From Cristatella mucedo (lineage: Eukaryota > Bryozoa > Phylactolaemata > Cristatellidae): a stretch of DNA of 64,000 nucleotides. The notes under the pieces were generated by a model, which did no database searches, was not told the DNA's origin, and saw only the letters and a program-made list of their open reading frames with translations. This document shows positions 26,401 to 37,783 of the stretch, one piece after another (the first letter of the stretch is position 1; each line of letters opens with the position of its first letter). The position numbers and the translations under genes are program-made. The stretch is from contig WPIO01000010.1 of the NCBI GenBank assembly GCA_009760855.2, positions 1,825,001 through 1,889,000 of the forward strand. The letters run 5' to 3'.

Positions 26401-29400
26401 AGTGGTTTCTTTTCAACGTATTGCATGACAGCTCGTTATGGCAGTATCTTACCTTGTAGGCCCAGCAACTGGGAATGCTGCACATAATTCCAAGGCTGCT
26501 GCACACTGTGGCATTGGGGTGCCTGTCGATTACTCAATTCGGCATGGCCATCGAGTGGCAGATATTGTTGGCATGGATAAGCCGGGGGCAAAATAGATTG
26601 ATCATCGACACCGGTGTAATTTTGCATATAAGGTCGGAGGCCAGTGCCTTTGTACTGATGCTGAGACTTGGACTGAGGCATTTTTTCCATATCTTCTCCA
26701 TGACTGGCCTGCCAAGTCTCAATTCCTGGAAAACCAAAGAAGGATTTTTCGATGAGGTATTAAGGTAATGAAGCAAGTTGTGCACACAACACACAGCGCA
26801 TGGGACTACTGCAAGCAGCATGCTCACCCGGCGGTGCTGCTGTTGCTGCCACTACTACAACTACTGGCTGAGCTATTGACAGTTCTGGAATTGCTAGTTC
26901 AGGAGCAGATCGTAGGACAGTTACAACTGGTGTAACTGTATTAGGTGCTTGGAGCAATGCTGGTTCGGGCATTGATGTAGAAGTTGGCATCGATGCAGAT
27001 TCCATGTCAAATGTTGGTGCTGGCACGGATGCAGACACTGATATAGGTACAAAACCTGAAACTTGAGTGTTCAAGCTGTGAGGGACTTCCATCCTGCGTT
27101 GATGTTCTGCAGCTAATAGGTCAAACCAGGGCACCAGATTGTTGCTAGGATGCAGACGGTCAAGGCATCCCGTGTGTAGTTGGATTGTCTCAGCTAACGG
27201 CTGGCTCTTAAGTAGCATAGACAACTACAAAACACACTGCTAAAATGACTTCCTAAATATTAAAAAGCATTTAACTCTAGAAATAAAACCACAGGAAAGG
27301 TTTACAACAATATAATAGAGCTGGAAACAGTTTGCCAATTTGTTATGCAAATGTAATGCATACACTCATTTTGCTCTTTCCTTGCGCTAATCTAGCACAG
27401 CACACCGTCTTCCCTTTCTCATGCTCTTCCTCCTACCCATCCGACGGTGTCTAAGTATCTCAAGTCTAATTGCATTGTTAGCTCTAGCGGTTTAGATGAC
27501 AACCCAAGTTAGTATTCTATTTGAAGAAATCTTCTCGAATGTACACATATGGTTATGTTCCTAACAAAGTATTTTAACGTCCAACTATTAAGCAGTCGTG
27601 AACAGCAGAGCGAGCAGATCGCCTACCTCGAACAGGCCGTGGATCATGTCGGTAGAAAAGAGTGACGGCTCGACCAGAACTCTGCCGGCTATGGCCTCGC
27701 AGTAGCGCTTCTGGCAGCGCAGATCCAAGCGCAGCGCTTCTGGCAGCTGCCCGCCCTCCAAATGGATCCAAGCTTTGACAAGCCCAAAAGCACTACCAGG
27801 CATTAACTTAAACGACACCGCCAGTTTGATTGAAAGAGAGCTGAATGTAGAGATCCTGACGAAACAGCTGGCTAATGCTTAAGCTGAAGCATTAGTTCCT
27901 GTAGCTGAAGCATACTCTGCAGCAGGTAGATAGTGAGTGCAAGGCATCCATAGGTACAAGGTGAAGGCTTTGTCGAAGAATGTGTTGCTTCTGTGTTTTC
28001 TTGTTAGAATCATGTCTGAGAGATATTTGAGCAGTTGCTCTGAAACATCCACAAGCTTTTAAGGCTGACAGCCACCAGCCAGTGAATAACGATACCAGAA
28101 GAGAAATGAGTGCTTGAGTGTCAGCAGTGTCATTGAGCAGCAACACTTTGTTAAATAGAACCACATAAACCCAATTGGATCTGCAGCATCAAAGTAAAAC
28201 TTATTGAGCAGTCAGAACATCACACTGGACAGGGGGTGCAGTGCCAGGTGCAAAAGCTCTGAAAAGAAGCTACGACGGTTAACTTCAGTAGCACATCCTT
28301 GCCATTGCAGTTCCTGCTGCTGCTGCCTTGGGCATCGCCGTACCTGCAGGTGTGGTAGCACCAAGGCCGGTCTTGAGAGACTCCATGCAAATTCTAAAAC
28401 CTCCGTCCACTCAATATATTTGTCAGAGAAAAATGTTTTCTCGGGCATTCTACAACATTTACAAAATTTTAAATGTTTTGAAATGTTGCTAGTATGTTAT
28501 TTATCTCAGGTACCAATAATAAGCTATAAATACTGGCTAAGGTTAATTGGCCGTTGGCTGCTGAGTGGAGTTGAGATGCGATGCTAGCTCGATGCCATCA
28601 CATACTAATTTGAAATGCATCCGACGTTTAACAGAACTGTCGTTCAACGACAAGGCCATGTCGAAAAGGCACCAGAGATGGAAGCAGGCTCACCTCGTGT
28701 GTGCCCCGAGCAAGCTCAGCTTGGCGCTCTTGTTTCCGAAGCCTTCAAACGGCACGCCGGCGACCAAATAGCAGAACTGACTGGCTATGACTCGTCCTTG
28801 GGCAGCGAGGGCGTCTCCCAGCTGCTCGGCCGCTCGCCGTGAGTCTAATTCGTCACGTGTCGGGTGCAGCATCATGGCCAGGTGCTGACGCCAGTCGCTG
28901 CAGTCACCATTGACGATGCTCTGCAAGAAACGTGCATCGAGCCCACGCACTCTGAATCCAGTGTAGCTTTAGCAAATGCCACTCATGTTGCCACAAGCCG
29001 AGACACAGCCCTACTAGCAGCTGCATCATGATAAAGCAGAGAGGTAGATGACACAGCCAGCCATCGTTTGTCAATTTGTAGCACATACCGTGACCACACT
29101 TGGCTGCTTGTGCAACATCAGCTCATAGAGCGTAGTGATGGGATCTTTCTTGCTCATGCACGTTGCAAGAAACCTGCAATATTTTTTTTAGAGTTTTCAC
29201 ACTCACAGAAATTAGGGAAATACTGCAATGCAATTAAGCTATGGCAGACATGCAATGGCAGGCAGGCATACACAGGTAGGTTCACTGACACGAAGCCCCT
29301 CACGAACTAACACAAGTGGGCATTCCCTCAGGCACACATCATGCACAGAAGCACAGGTCAAATGGTAGTGTATTGCTGCTCACCATGAAGTAACATAGGT

Positions 29401-32400
29401 CTCAGTGCAGCTGTCCATTTTTGCGAGAAAGAATGCATGCCCCCAAAGACCATTTTTGGCAGCAAATGTGACAGCTTCTCTCGTGTGACCAGCTAGTAGC
29501 AGCAGACGAAGGTGGTCGGTGTTGGCTTCAAGATTTTCCTTGTCGGCAGCTGTATCAAATTTTTGCTGTTGCTCAGGGGCTGGCTCTCCATCATCGTGTG
29601 AGAAACTGCCATCTTCCTCGATTAGAAGTTCTGCGATGTCCGAGTTTATATAAGTCTGAAATGTAGATGAAGAGTCTAGTGAAATCATTTTGCAAAGCAG
29701 ATCATGCCAAGAAGAGTGCAGTTCCAATGCGGGTAAACTCACCCCGTTTTGCCTGACTAGCATGGCCAAAAAGTTCCACATGAGAACTGATGCCTCCTTG
29801 TCAACACTGTCTTTCTCAAGTTTGCACTCACTGATCTGTCGTTTACAAAAGTCAATAACATCTCGCTTGCGAGTCTGATCCCTAAACAAAACATAGTAAA
29901 CGTTTTCTGCATGCAGTACTCTGAATAGTCACAAGTTAGCAAACAGTTCTCAGTCAGAGACTAGTCAGGGCCATTTTTGTCAGAGCAGTGGCCAATTTGT
30001 TGGTAGATTATTCTAATGATGGCGCACATAAATATTCGAATTAAAAGTATGTTCTGCTGCAGCTTGCTTATGCTAATGACTTACCTTACAAGGGGAAATT
30101 CTAATGCATATGGAATCTCGAGCCTTGTCTGTGCATGTATGCTGGCTGTAGTTGCGAATTGCTGCAGAATCGGTGCTAGCTCGTGAATCTGAATCAAGTG
30201 AGGATTCTTTGCGCTACTCGGAAGTACTGTAACAAGCTGTCCAGACTTGCTGAAGCTCACACGTGCTTGAGCCGATTCAGACAATCGGCTTAAAAAAGCA
30301 GGATGGGATGCTGAATTGGCACTGTGCTCATTGCAGAATCTTGTAGCTGTGAGACTCTGCTGCACTGCAACGGCATCAAAACTTATAATTAATTGGTACT
30401 GACAGCTGGCCTTTAAAAAAAGACCAAATAACAAAGTGTAGCTTCTTACGTTGGTAGCTGCTGTCACTACCGTCGGTCTTTGCTCTGATGCTGCCTTTGC
30501 TGGCAACATCGGCACCGATGATGGCAGCCTCGATCCCATCGCTTGTGCTTACTGTCTTACTGCATCCCTGCATCTTGGCATCTCTGTTGTCTTGGAGAAG
30601 TGCTACGTCACTGATTGAGCTGATACCGGGGCTTGCTTCATCTTTTGAGCTAGCTGCATGGTGGCTGTTTGAGTAAGTTTTATCGCTATCGAACGTCTGT
30701 GAAACTGCTGTCATGTACTGCACTGGGAAGTGGTGGACTGCAGTGACTTCATTGGCCGTTGCTCCGGCAGCTGGCAAAAAATTATCTATTTTATTGATCT
30801 GCTCACAGTTGCTCCGATTCTCGTACTCCTCCATGCTACGTTGAACATATTTGCTACAATTATCATCAGGATGAGTTTGAGTGTTAACGAGTTAAAACAT
30901 GCCCTGAACAGTCCTAGCTTATCTGAACGTGATAGAAAAAAAGACGAAACCTACCTGTAAGCAGAGCCAGCAGCAAAAAGCTGATGCGAATATGCCCAAG
31001 CACGATGTAGATGGCTGTACTTTTGATATTCCGGATCGAGATCAAAGAATGCTTGCATGGCTGCAGTACTGCTTCTATAACCTACAACATTCAGGTCCAT
31101 GGCGATGCCATATTTATAGAGGCAAGCCGCAGTGAACTGCTTGATATCTCATGATATCAACATGGTATCTCGACAAATGCACATATCTAAAGTTTTTTAT
31201 AGAAAATGCTGCATGCCCATCAGAGCAACATTACTAAGGCTCGCTACAGATGTACTAGAAATAGGAGTAGTATCAGTTCCCTTCCTGAGATTTGCCGAGA
31301 CAGGAAAGGTCTGAAGAGGTAGGGGCGCCACAATTAGAGATCTGGTCTCAGTATTTCGTTCAGAGTTGAGGATGCTGTCTTATATTTTAATAAGGTGATG
31401 CTCTCGGAGTATCATGTGATAAGCAGTCAGATTCAAAATATATTTCTATTAGTCAGCTTGAAAAGGAGCTGACAGATTTTTCAGCTTCAAAGCAATACAT
31501 GCAAATGAGTGTTTGGGCAAAGAAAATCCAGATTAGCTGTGGAGGAACTACATTGGCTCTGCCTTGATATCGCTATTTGATGATTAATAATCGGTACATA
31601 CATAACCGCAATACAAAATCTGTATAGAAATTTAAGAGAAGATAGCTTCTTCGAGGGCACTTTAGGTTATCTAGAAAGAAACTCGCGAGTGATTGCATTT
31701 ATGGGACTTAATGGGGTACAATATGGATGACATCGATACCATTGTAATGTACCTGTGCCCCAACAATTATGAACAGTACCTGCTTCACCAGGCAGATTAT
31801 TCAGAGGTAATAGTGGCAGCACTTGTGGAGGCAGTGGCCATGCTGGTGCTAGCGAAGTTGGTACTGGTTCTGGTAGTGTTTTCGTTGTCTGGTCATCGTA
31901 AGCGTAGTAGCCACCTGACAAGCCTGCTGCACAGTACTTCTCGTCAGCAGCAGCAGCAGTCTGATTCTCAGGAGCATCACCGTGTCTAGTCAGAGGTCCA
32001 GTCGGCAGAGAATGACTCGGTGAATTCTCAGGATATGTAGTTGGAAGAACCGGCCTCTGGATCCCATATGAACTATGAACGCTCTGGCTGATAAGTTGAA
32101 GGCAGCCTGTTTGAAAATCATCTAAGACACCTGGGACGGGCTCTGGTCTAGTATAAGAGAGGAGCTGCTCTGGGCTGAAACTGGACTTTGCAAGAATCTG
32201 ATTGGCCTTTAAATCGTAGCTTCTGCCTAGATGCTGCTCATTTCCTGTTCCTGCACCATGTGACCCAGACTGCACATTATTGCAGGGCTGCTGCTGAAAG
32301 TTTGTTCCCTGAGTTGCAATAGCAGCAGATGAAATAGCAGGAACTCTGCCGTACTGGAGGTCAGCAGCAGTATCTACTGAGTAGCCGTGAGAAGATGGGT

Positions 32401-35400
32401 TCAAGGGCTGCTCTGCAGTGCTGCTAGTAGCTGCCTCCAATGCTTTGGGTACAGTAGCTGTCTCCAGGGCGTTGGAAGCATGTGCCTCAAAGACGTCGGG
32501 AGCAGCATCATCTTGAATCGTAGCAGCAGATGCTTTGAGTGCATTAGGAGTTGATTCATCAAAGTAACTTGAAGCAGCTGGTTGGAAGTTGTAGGTAGGG
32601 TCCATTTCCTGTGCATAAGTAGCCGAGACATGCTGACTAGCTGCTACAGCAGCCCTAAGGGCATAGGTTACAGCTGCCGTGTGGCCATCGGTAGCAGCTA
32701 CTTCCAGGATGTTTTTAGAAGAATCTTGGTTAATGGTATCAGATGCTTCTCGAATGCTTGTAAAAGATGTATGACAGCTACTGGAACCATCAGCCCTAAT
32801 TGCTGCAATAGAAGCCACATCCGGAACGTTTGCTGCAGCAGTTGCCATGGCATTTGTATCAGCTGCCTGCCACATGTCAGTAGAAGTAACACTGGCCAGT
32901 TTGGTAACAACGGCCTCAGGGCTGTTAATAAAAGCTTCATCCCAGACGTTAGTTTCAGCAGCAGCAGCAACAGCCTGGACATTGATATTAGATACCTCTT
33001 GGATGTCGGTAGCTGCTGAATGCGGAGGTTTCATAACCTCGACCTCGAGGGCATCGCTAAACGTGGCATCCAAGGCTCCGGCACTGCCACCAGCAACCTG
33101 AGTGTTGATCTCCACGACGTTGGTGGCACCTGCAAGGCAGAATTCAGTGGCATCAGTCTCGAGGGCTGGGATAGAAGCTTCATCCACCACGCTGGTAGCA
33201 GCAGCAGCCTGGGCATTGACTGTAGCTGTCTCTTGGATGGTGATAGCTGCTGCATGCTCGGATGTAGTTGTATCAGCCTCGAGGTCATTTGTATACGACC
33301 ACTCCGGTGCATTGATAACAGTGTCAGCCTGCACGCTGGACACACCTTCTGCAGTCAAATTTGGATGTGTAGGTTCTCCAATGCTAATTATTTTAGCAGC
33401 GCAAAGGCTGGCTGGCATTTCAGCTGCAAGGGTAGCAGCTAAATGCTGGCACTTCATAGCATGCACACCGATGGAATTGGTGTAAGGAACATCCACGTTG
33501 TTGGTAGCAGCAGCAGCTTGGGCGTTGGCTGCTGCTGGTACATGGATCTTGGTAGCAGCTGACTGGCAGAGTTCAGTAGCATCAGCCTCAACAGTGCCAG
33601 TCGAAGTAGAATCCGTGGTGCTAGTAGTGGCTGCAATAGCCAGAGCTCTGACTGAAGCTTCCTCCCACATGCAAGTAGCAGCTGTATGCTGAGGTTTGCT
33701 TGCGTCAGTGCTGCTGCCCTTTGTAGAAGCACACTCCAATTCATTGGTAGCAGTGTCAGCCTTTGCCCTGGACACAGCATTTACCAGCAATATGGAGTGA
33801 GCAGATTCACCAATGCCCATCGTTTCAGTAAAGAAGGTGCTAGTACAGGCTCCATCCAGGGTACCGAGATAGTTTGCAGTCACACTGTCATTTGCATTAG
33901 TTGCAGCAGCTACCCGAGTGTTTGCTGAAGCTGCCCCGGGTGCACTTCCAGCAGCCCATTTCAAGCCACTTCTCCTCGCTCCCACCAAATGATGAGAAGA
34001 AGCTGTTTCATGTAAGTCGCTAGTAGCTGCCTCCGAGAAGTCAGCAGCTGCTTCATTCGGATTCCTAGCAGCAGTCACCTGCAGGTTTGTAGAAGCTGCT
34101 TTATAAATATCTGTAGCAACTTCCTCCTGGAGTTTGGCTGTGGCAGCCACGATGTAGTCGGCAGAAGCTGCCTCATCAATGTCGATACATTTTTCATGCC
34201 TGACTGGTGGCATACCTGGTTTCGGGTACATGGGAGCAGCTGTGCCCTGTCCTTGGTGCTCCAGGGTTTGCCGAAGTTGGTAGGATGGCCCTTTCATCAC
34301 GGCTGTAGGCAGGTACACTAAAGCTGCTGAGTACGGTGGTTCCTGTGTATGGGATGTATCCAAATATCCAGTGTCATTTCTCTGCTTTAGCGACATCAAC
34401 TTTTCATTAGTCAGCGGCTGAGCTTGTGAATGACGTGATTGCGGACCATTATTTCTCTGCAGGTGGCGAAGTCGGAGGCCTGGGTGACCAATGCTTGCTG
34501 CTGCTGCTGCTCCTGCTGCCGTTGCATTGCCTGTACCCTCCGCACGCGAAGCACCATAAATAGACGGAGAATTTTCACGAATGACAGACATTGAAGCATG
34601 TTCGTCCCCGACAGCAGCATCCATTAGAGTAAGTCGAACTGTGCTGGTGGAGTGATCCAGCTTAGCTCCTATAGTCCCTTCACCTATGTCAGGCATTTTG
34701 TTTAAACCAACAGCATGCTCCGAGTGATCAAATCCTAATGTCAGTCCCTCACATTCTGCAGATGGCAGATTCACAATCGTGACTGGGATCGGATGAAAAT
34801 AATTTGCTTGGCCTGACCCGGCATGCTCACGACAGACAGACACAGACGGTACACTCTGGGCAGTTGCATGTAATGTGCCCTGATTGATTTTATAGGCGGG
34901 GGATGTAGAGAGAGCGTCCCTGTCCCCAGCATTATCGCCTAAGTAGTGATCAAGAGCCAGCGAGTTGTAATCCGACTGTGCCCAATGGTGGAACACTGTC
35001 GTAGGAGCACCAGTCGTATTCAAAGGCGTTAACATGGTCTCACCAGCCGTTGATGGTGAAGTCTGAACATGGCTCCTGAGGCCTGTCTCTGGCTGGAGAT
35101 AGACGACAGTATTATGTTGTGGTTGGTAATGCCACCAATTTTCAGTCAACGCAGAGTCTTCTGAAATTGGCATGCTTGCAGCAGCATTAACTTCGTGCTC
35201 AACTGTTGGTGATACAGTTTGCCGCTTAGTAGCACTTGACGTGCTCTGCATGGTTTGTACCACGGATGAAACCAGTTGTGTGGCCCCGTGAACAAATTTG
35301 TTATACCAGCCGGTCACAGGATGCTCGAGGCCATCCAACAAAGTGGGCCGTGTGCTGCTACTAGGGCACTCAGAACTCGATGATGTCATCTTGTCAGGGG

Positions 35401-35428
35401 ACCGGTTAGACTGAAATCGTCGGAACAT
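18946..35428 (-). CDS. SEC16: SEC16-like COPII scaffold, copy B (complete span, but with splice-site damage)
   Basis: This is the same gene as copy A in inverted orientation, about 2,400 codons in total, similar to vertebrate SEC16A. Exons in transcription order: 35428-31780, 31147-30955, 30853-30450, 30364-30085, 29881-29743, 29655-29384, 29173-29089, 28920-28694, 28449-28344, about 27782-27627, 27224-26828, 26725-26453, 25755-25459, 24783-24701, 22066-21992, 21599-21483, 20438-20300 and 19313-18946. Exon lengths equal copy A except for one codon in exon 2 and the exon near 27.7 kb. That exon has lost its acceptor to a deletion of about 115-120 bp and gained 24 nt (8 codons). The start codon at 35428 follows a probable 5'UTR splice acceptor at 35468-35469 with a pyrimidine tract. 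One possible donor after 21493 reads GG instead of GT, but an alternative donor 24 nt downstream is intact. Whether copy B makes a full protein is uncertain. Confidence 0.83.
19535..19680 (-). mobile_element. SINE with tRNA-like head and L2-like tail, right arm
   Basis: This is the mirror of 11925-12075 with the same head-to-tail organisation, including TACCCTAAGAGAACATAATC for the tail in reverse complement. Confidence 0.55.
20080..20200 (+). mobile_element. tRNA-derived SINE-like copy, right arm
   Basis: This is the mirror of 11401-11525. It carries GTGGGTTCGAGTCTTGC, a near-consensus RNA polymerase III B box. A similar head occurs near 53460. Confidence 0.45.
22565..22840 (+). mobile_element. 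L2/CR1-type LINE 3' end fragment, right arm
   Basis: This is the mirror copy of the 8724-9000 fragment. It ends in TATTATTATTGTTATTATTA-type repeats after the GAAAGAGATTGAATTTTCTG motif. It is strongly 5'-truncated and has no coding content. Confidence 0.65.
23458..23772 (+). other. Intronic antisense open frame, right arm (unknown)
   Basis: This is the right-arm counterpart of 7783-8046. It is open for 104 codons because an ATG is present upstream in the same frame. It sits next to a divergent small frame (23290-23090) across a perfect 13-bp inverted repeat. No family was recognised. Confidence 0.25.
26828..30364 (-). CDS. SEC16: SEC16 central conserved domain, copy B exons (one exon damaged)
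   Basis: This is the mirror of the copy A domain with the same exon sizes. There are three departures. The conserved Arg before Phe at the 29384/29173 junction becomes Trp (codon TG|G instead of CG|G). The exon around 27627-27782 lacks the acceptor and the first codons present in copy A. That same exon has an 8-codon insertion in LPEALR-LDLRCQKR-YCEAIA that reuses flanking sequence as an imperfect tandem duplication. The 87-nt intron at 29656-29742 has no in-frame stop here, so its retention would keep the frame open. In copy A that intron contains a stop. Confidence 0.8.
28314..28325 (-). repeat. (CAG)4 allele/paralogue of the same intronic repeat, copy B
   Basis: There are four CAG units on the - strand, 18 nt downstream of the donor after 28344. 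Flanking sequence is otherwise alignable to copy A. Confidence 0.85.
31780..35428 (-). CDS. SEC16: SEC16 copy B N-terminal exon, 1,216 codons, disordered and Ala/Thr-rich with degenerate repeats
   Basis: A single open frame runs from ATG at 35428 past the proposed donor at 31779-31778, where GEAG overlaps CAG/GTACTG. It would read on to a stop at 31667 if unspliced. Residues 1-430 are Ser/Thr/Pro/Gln-rich. About residues 430-1030 are a run of degenerate units near 40 residues, rich in Ala, Thr and Asn, recognisable by recurring words such as ATNALEA, AATDIQE and NAQAAAATN. The last part is Pro/Gln-rich. No enzymatic motif or membrane segment is visible. Assignment to SEC16 rests on strand, immediate upstream position, phase match to the next exon (31147) and the long disordered N-terminus typical of SEC16. 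There is no direct homology here. The many open frames on the opposite strand are by-products of the Ala/Ser codon bias. Confidence 0.7.
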
Positions 35429-36700
35429 CGCGAAATGCTAAATTTTGAAGTATTCCTTTTCGGTAACCTAAAAGTGAAAAAGTTATCTTGATGAGTGTTT
35501 GCACAAAATAGACTAAGTCACCTCTTCGATGCTCGACAGATGTAGCACGGCTGCTATTCTAAACTAGTTCGTTCATGCGTTTTTCTTTTCGCTGGCTCTA
35601 GGAATAATGGGCTTGGATTAATCAAAGGTGCTGCAACACTGAATCTGGTTCATTTGATTTTTGTTAGGAAAATTAAAGTATATAGCTCTAAATAATTGGA
35701 AAAGACTTTCAAGCTATTGCCAAAAAATAAGGACAGGCGAATTGTACACTACTTACTTTTTTGCTTCTTTTGAAAGACTACAAAGCCTGTACCTTTAATA
35801 CATATATTTAGTTAAATAAGGTCACATGAATCAATTAAAAGACAGAATCAAGTACATCAACGGAATTTCTGGGTGTTTTACAAATGTTAAGGCTAATTAG
35901 CACTATTATAAAACGCCGCAACCATACTCAGCAAGCAGGAGGCCAAGCCTTTCCGGTTATCTCATGAATAGTTAAAAAATGACACAGATTAACAGTTTAA
36001 CATATTAAATGTTTCTTGTTATTGTAAGCACTACATCAACTACAAAACGTTTACACATTCACTCTCACTCTATTGATAGGAAATACGTATTAATATTAGT
36101 TCATTTCTATAGCCTCTGTATAACTTATAGCTTCTGTATCACCTAATCGCCTATGCAGATACAGCGAAACTATTTAAGGCGCTATCAGAATTTAAAAATA
36201 CACGATCAGGCAGTAGAGAGGCTCAATAGGGCAACGAATTTCATTCAGAGTGAGCTTGGAACTCGGGCAGATTCGTGGAACTATTTGGGAAAGGGTCGGG
36301 ATGCCTGCCAGAAAGAAGTGCTGAAACTGGCAGTCCTTAAAATCTTCTTAAACCAAGCTCAGCTTAACAAATAGGCTATTTTCTGATTTTCCAAGCCCGA
36401 GGGCATGTGGTGGCTCCTAAGTTTCTGAATTGTTTTCCAGGGAATGCTAAAGACTCTATCATGGCAGACGTTCCTTATAAATAACGTTTGAATTTGGGTG
36501 AGCTGAACTGGTCGCGGATATCACTGACCGATTTACGTGCTTAACTTTCACCATACGAAAATGCACGCTAAGCAATTTCCTGCTCTGAGAGTGATACATG
36601 CGCACATGCTTTATCGTTATATTAGAATGTTCTGACGTTTCTCCAGAGTTTTTCCGGGATATCGAAACCACGAATCTAGCTGGCCTGTTCTCAGCCGATT
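35429..36700. other. SEC16 copy B 5' flank
   Basis: A probable 5'UTR segment (35467-35429) follows an acceptor (TTTTTCACTTTTAG on the - strand). Beyond that I see no convincing gene. A 73-codon + frame at 36153-36374 has no recognisable motif. The real SEC16 promoter may lie here or further right, but no core promoter element stands out. Confidence 0.4.
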
Positions 36701-36710
36701 GCTTTGCCAT

Positions 36711-36960
36711 AGCAGGCTCGTCAGGCTAACTATGCCAACGACTAAGCCAAGGACTCGGTCGTTTTCCATTGGTAGAAGCTTGCTTAGGAAAAATGTTCAG
36801 CTTGGATAGGTGGGGTGCATCATCTGATTTAACTGAATCTTTTAAAAATCAGCAGAAAACCCTTAACAGCTATCACTGCCGCTAGCAACGGTAGCTCTTG
36901 AAATAAATCAAACCTTCGCAAGAACAAAGTCGCAATCACTTGTGCTGGCAGCAAGCGCAC
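36711..36960. repeat. Dispersed repeat, first copy
   Basis: The order TAGCAGG, GACTCGGTCGTTTTCCAT, TAGAAGCTTGCTTAGGA and GGATAGGTGG, then a TAGCTCTTGAAATAAATCAA segment, recurs at 37784-38015. The second half resembles the SINE body seen in the spacer. The two copies bracket an L2 fragment. Confidence 0.5.
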
Positions 36961-37104
36961 TATTAAGTCAAAATTTCGACAGGAACATTATTGTGGTAAC
37001 AATAACAATATTAACACATTTGCAATCGCCGTCAAAGACTTTGTCCCAAGATTAGAAACGCTGAGAGCCGACGTTTACTTCGCCTGGGAGTTAACGAATA
37101 ACTA

Positions 37105-37735
37105 AATCTCAGCTGCCAGGCTTGTCTGTCGTGATGTCGCAGTTGTCACATCACGCCTCTTCTTTCCAACCTGCACTTGCTCCCAGTCAAGCAGCGCATC
37201 GACTTCAAGGTTTCGTCACTCACTTTTAGGTTCTGTCATTCTTTGGCTCAAGCTTACCTATCAGATTTACTCCCCCACCAGGTTAAGTGCCGTACCACCC
37301 GCTTTTCGGAATCTAATTGTTTATCATTACCTTGTACAAACCTCAAATTCTTTGGAGACCTTGCATTTAGTTCATATGCTCCCAAAGCCTGGAACTCGCT
37401 CCCGACCTGCTTCACAACATCTCCCGATTTGACAGCATTTAAAAAGAAACTAAAACACATCTATTTATTGCAGCATTTAGTGGGTCATTGCGATTCGTCC
37501 TTTATGTGCTTATGCGTGCTGACACTGAGCATGCTGCCACTAACTACACTTGCATGTTTATCGTGTGCATGTCACCCCTAACCATGTTACTCTTGTTGTT
37601 TATTACTCACGGTACCGCTGACTATTCGATCGTGCTTCCTTTACAGCAAATGCAAAGTACCTTGAGAGAGATTGACTTCTCTGTGGGCGCTTTATCAAGC
37701 GCATTGTTGTTATTACTATCTTCTCAGCCACGGGA
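37105..37735 (+). mobile_element. L2/CR1-type LINE 3' fragment (ORF2 C-terminus plus 3'UTR)
   Basis: The frame includes KQRIDFKVSSLTFRFCHSLA, APKAWNSLPTC and a Lys-rich TAFKKKLKHIYL end. This is the conserved C-terminal region of L2/CR1-type reverse transcriptase ORFs. It is followed by the family 3'UTR and a GCGCTTTATCAAGCGCATT end. It is 5'-truncated and partly frame-broken. Confidence 0.75.
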
Positions 37736-37783
37736 ACTGGAACTTCGGCTCTGGCTGCCTGTGCTCTACCGATTGCTCCGCCG

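Larger units (their letters stand above)
17791..31397. repeat. Right arm of the giant inverted repeat
   Basis: This is the reverse complement of 1-13806 with several percent substitutions plus indels. The indels include a CAG contraction, a deletion of about 115-120 bp near 27782, and a 24-nt duplication near 27720. Homology is visible up to 31397, which pairs with position 1. Copy B continues beyond it with the N-terminal exon. Confidence 0.95.

Noticed and set aside
1-31397. A large DNA transposon with kilobase terminal inverted repeats (976-bp repeats around a 4-kb core)
   Set aside because: Inverted homology continues outward on the same axis through the whole SEC16 gene, so the near-identical tract is only the inner part of the arms.
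1-31397. Simple single-read fold-back (hairpin adapter) artefact
   Set aside because: The arms differ by several percent, including phase-preserving indels and a six-fold repeat-length change, which read error in one molecule would not produce.
31693-33928. Several + and - frames of 60-145 codons overlapping the SEC16 N-terminal exon
   Set aside because: They are shadows of the long Ala/Ser/Thr-rich frame on the - strand. None has a family signature or its own splice structure.
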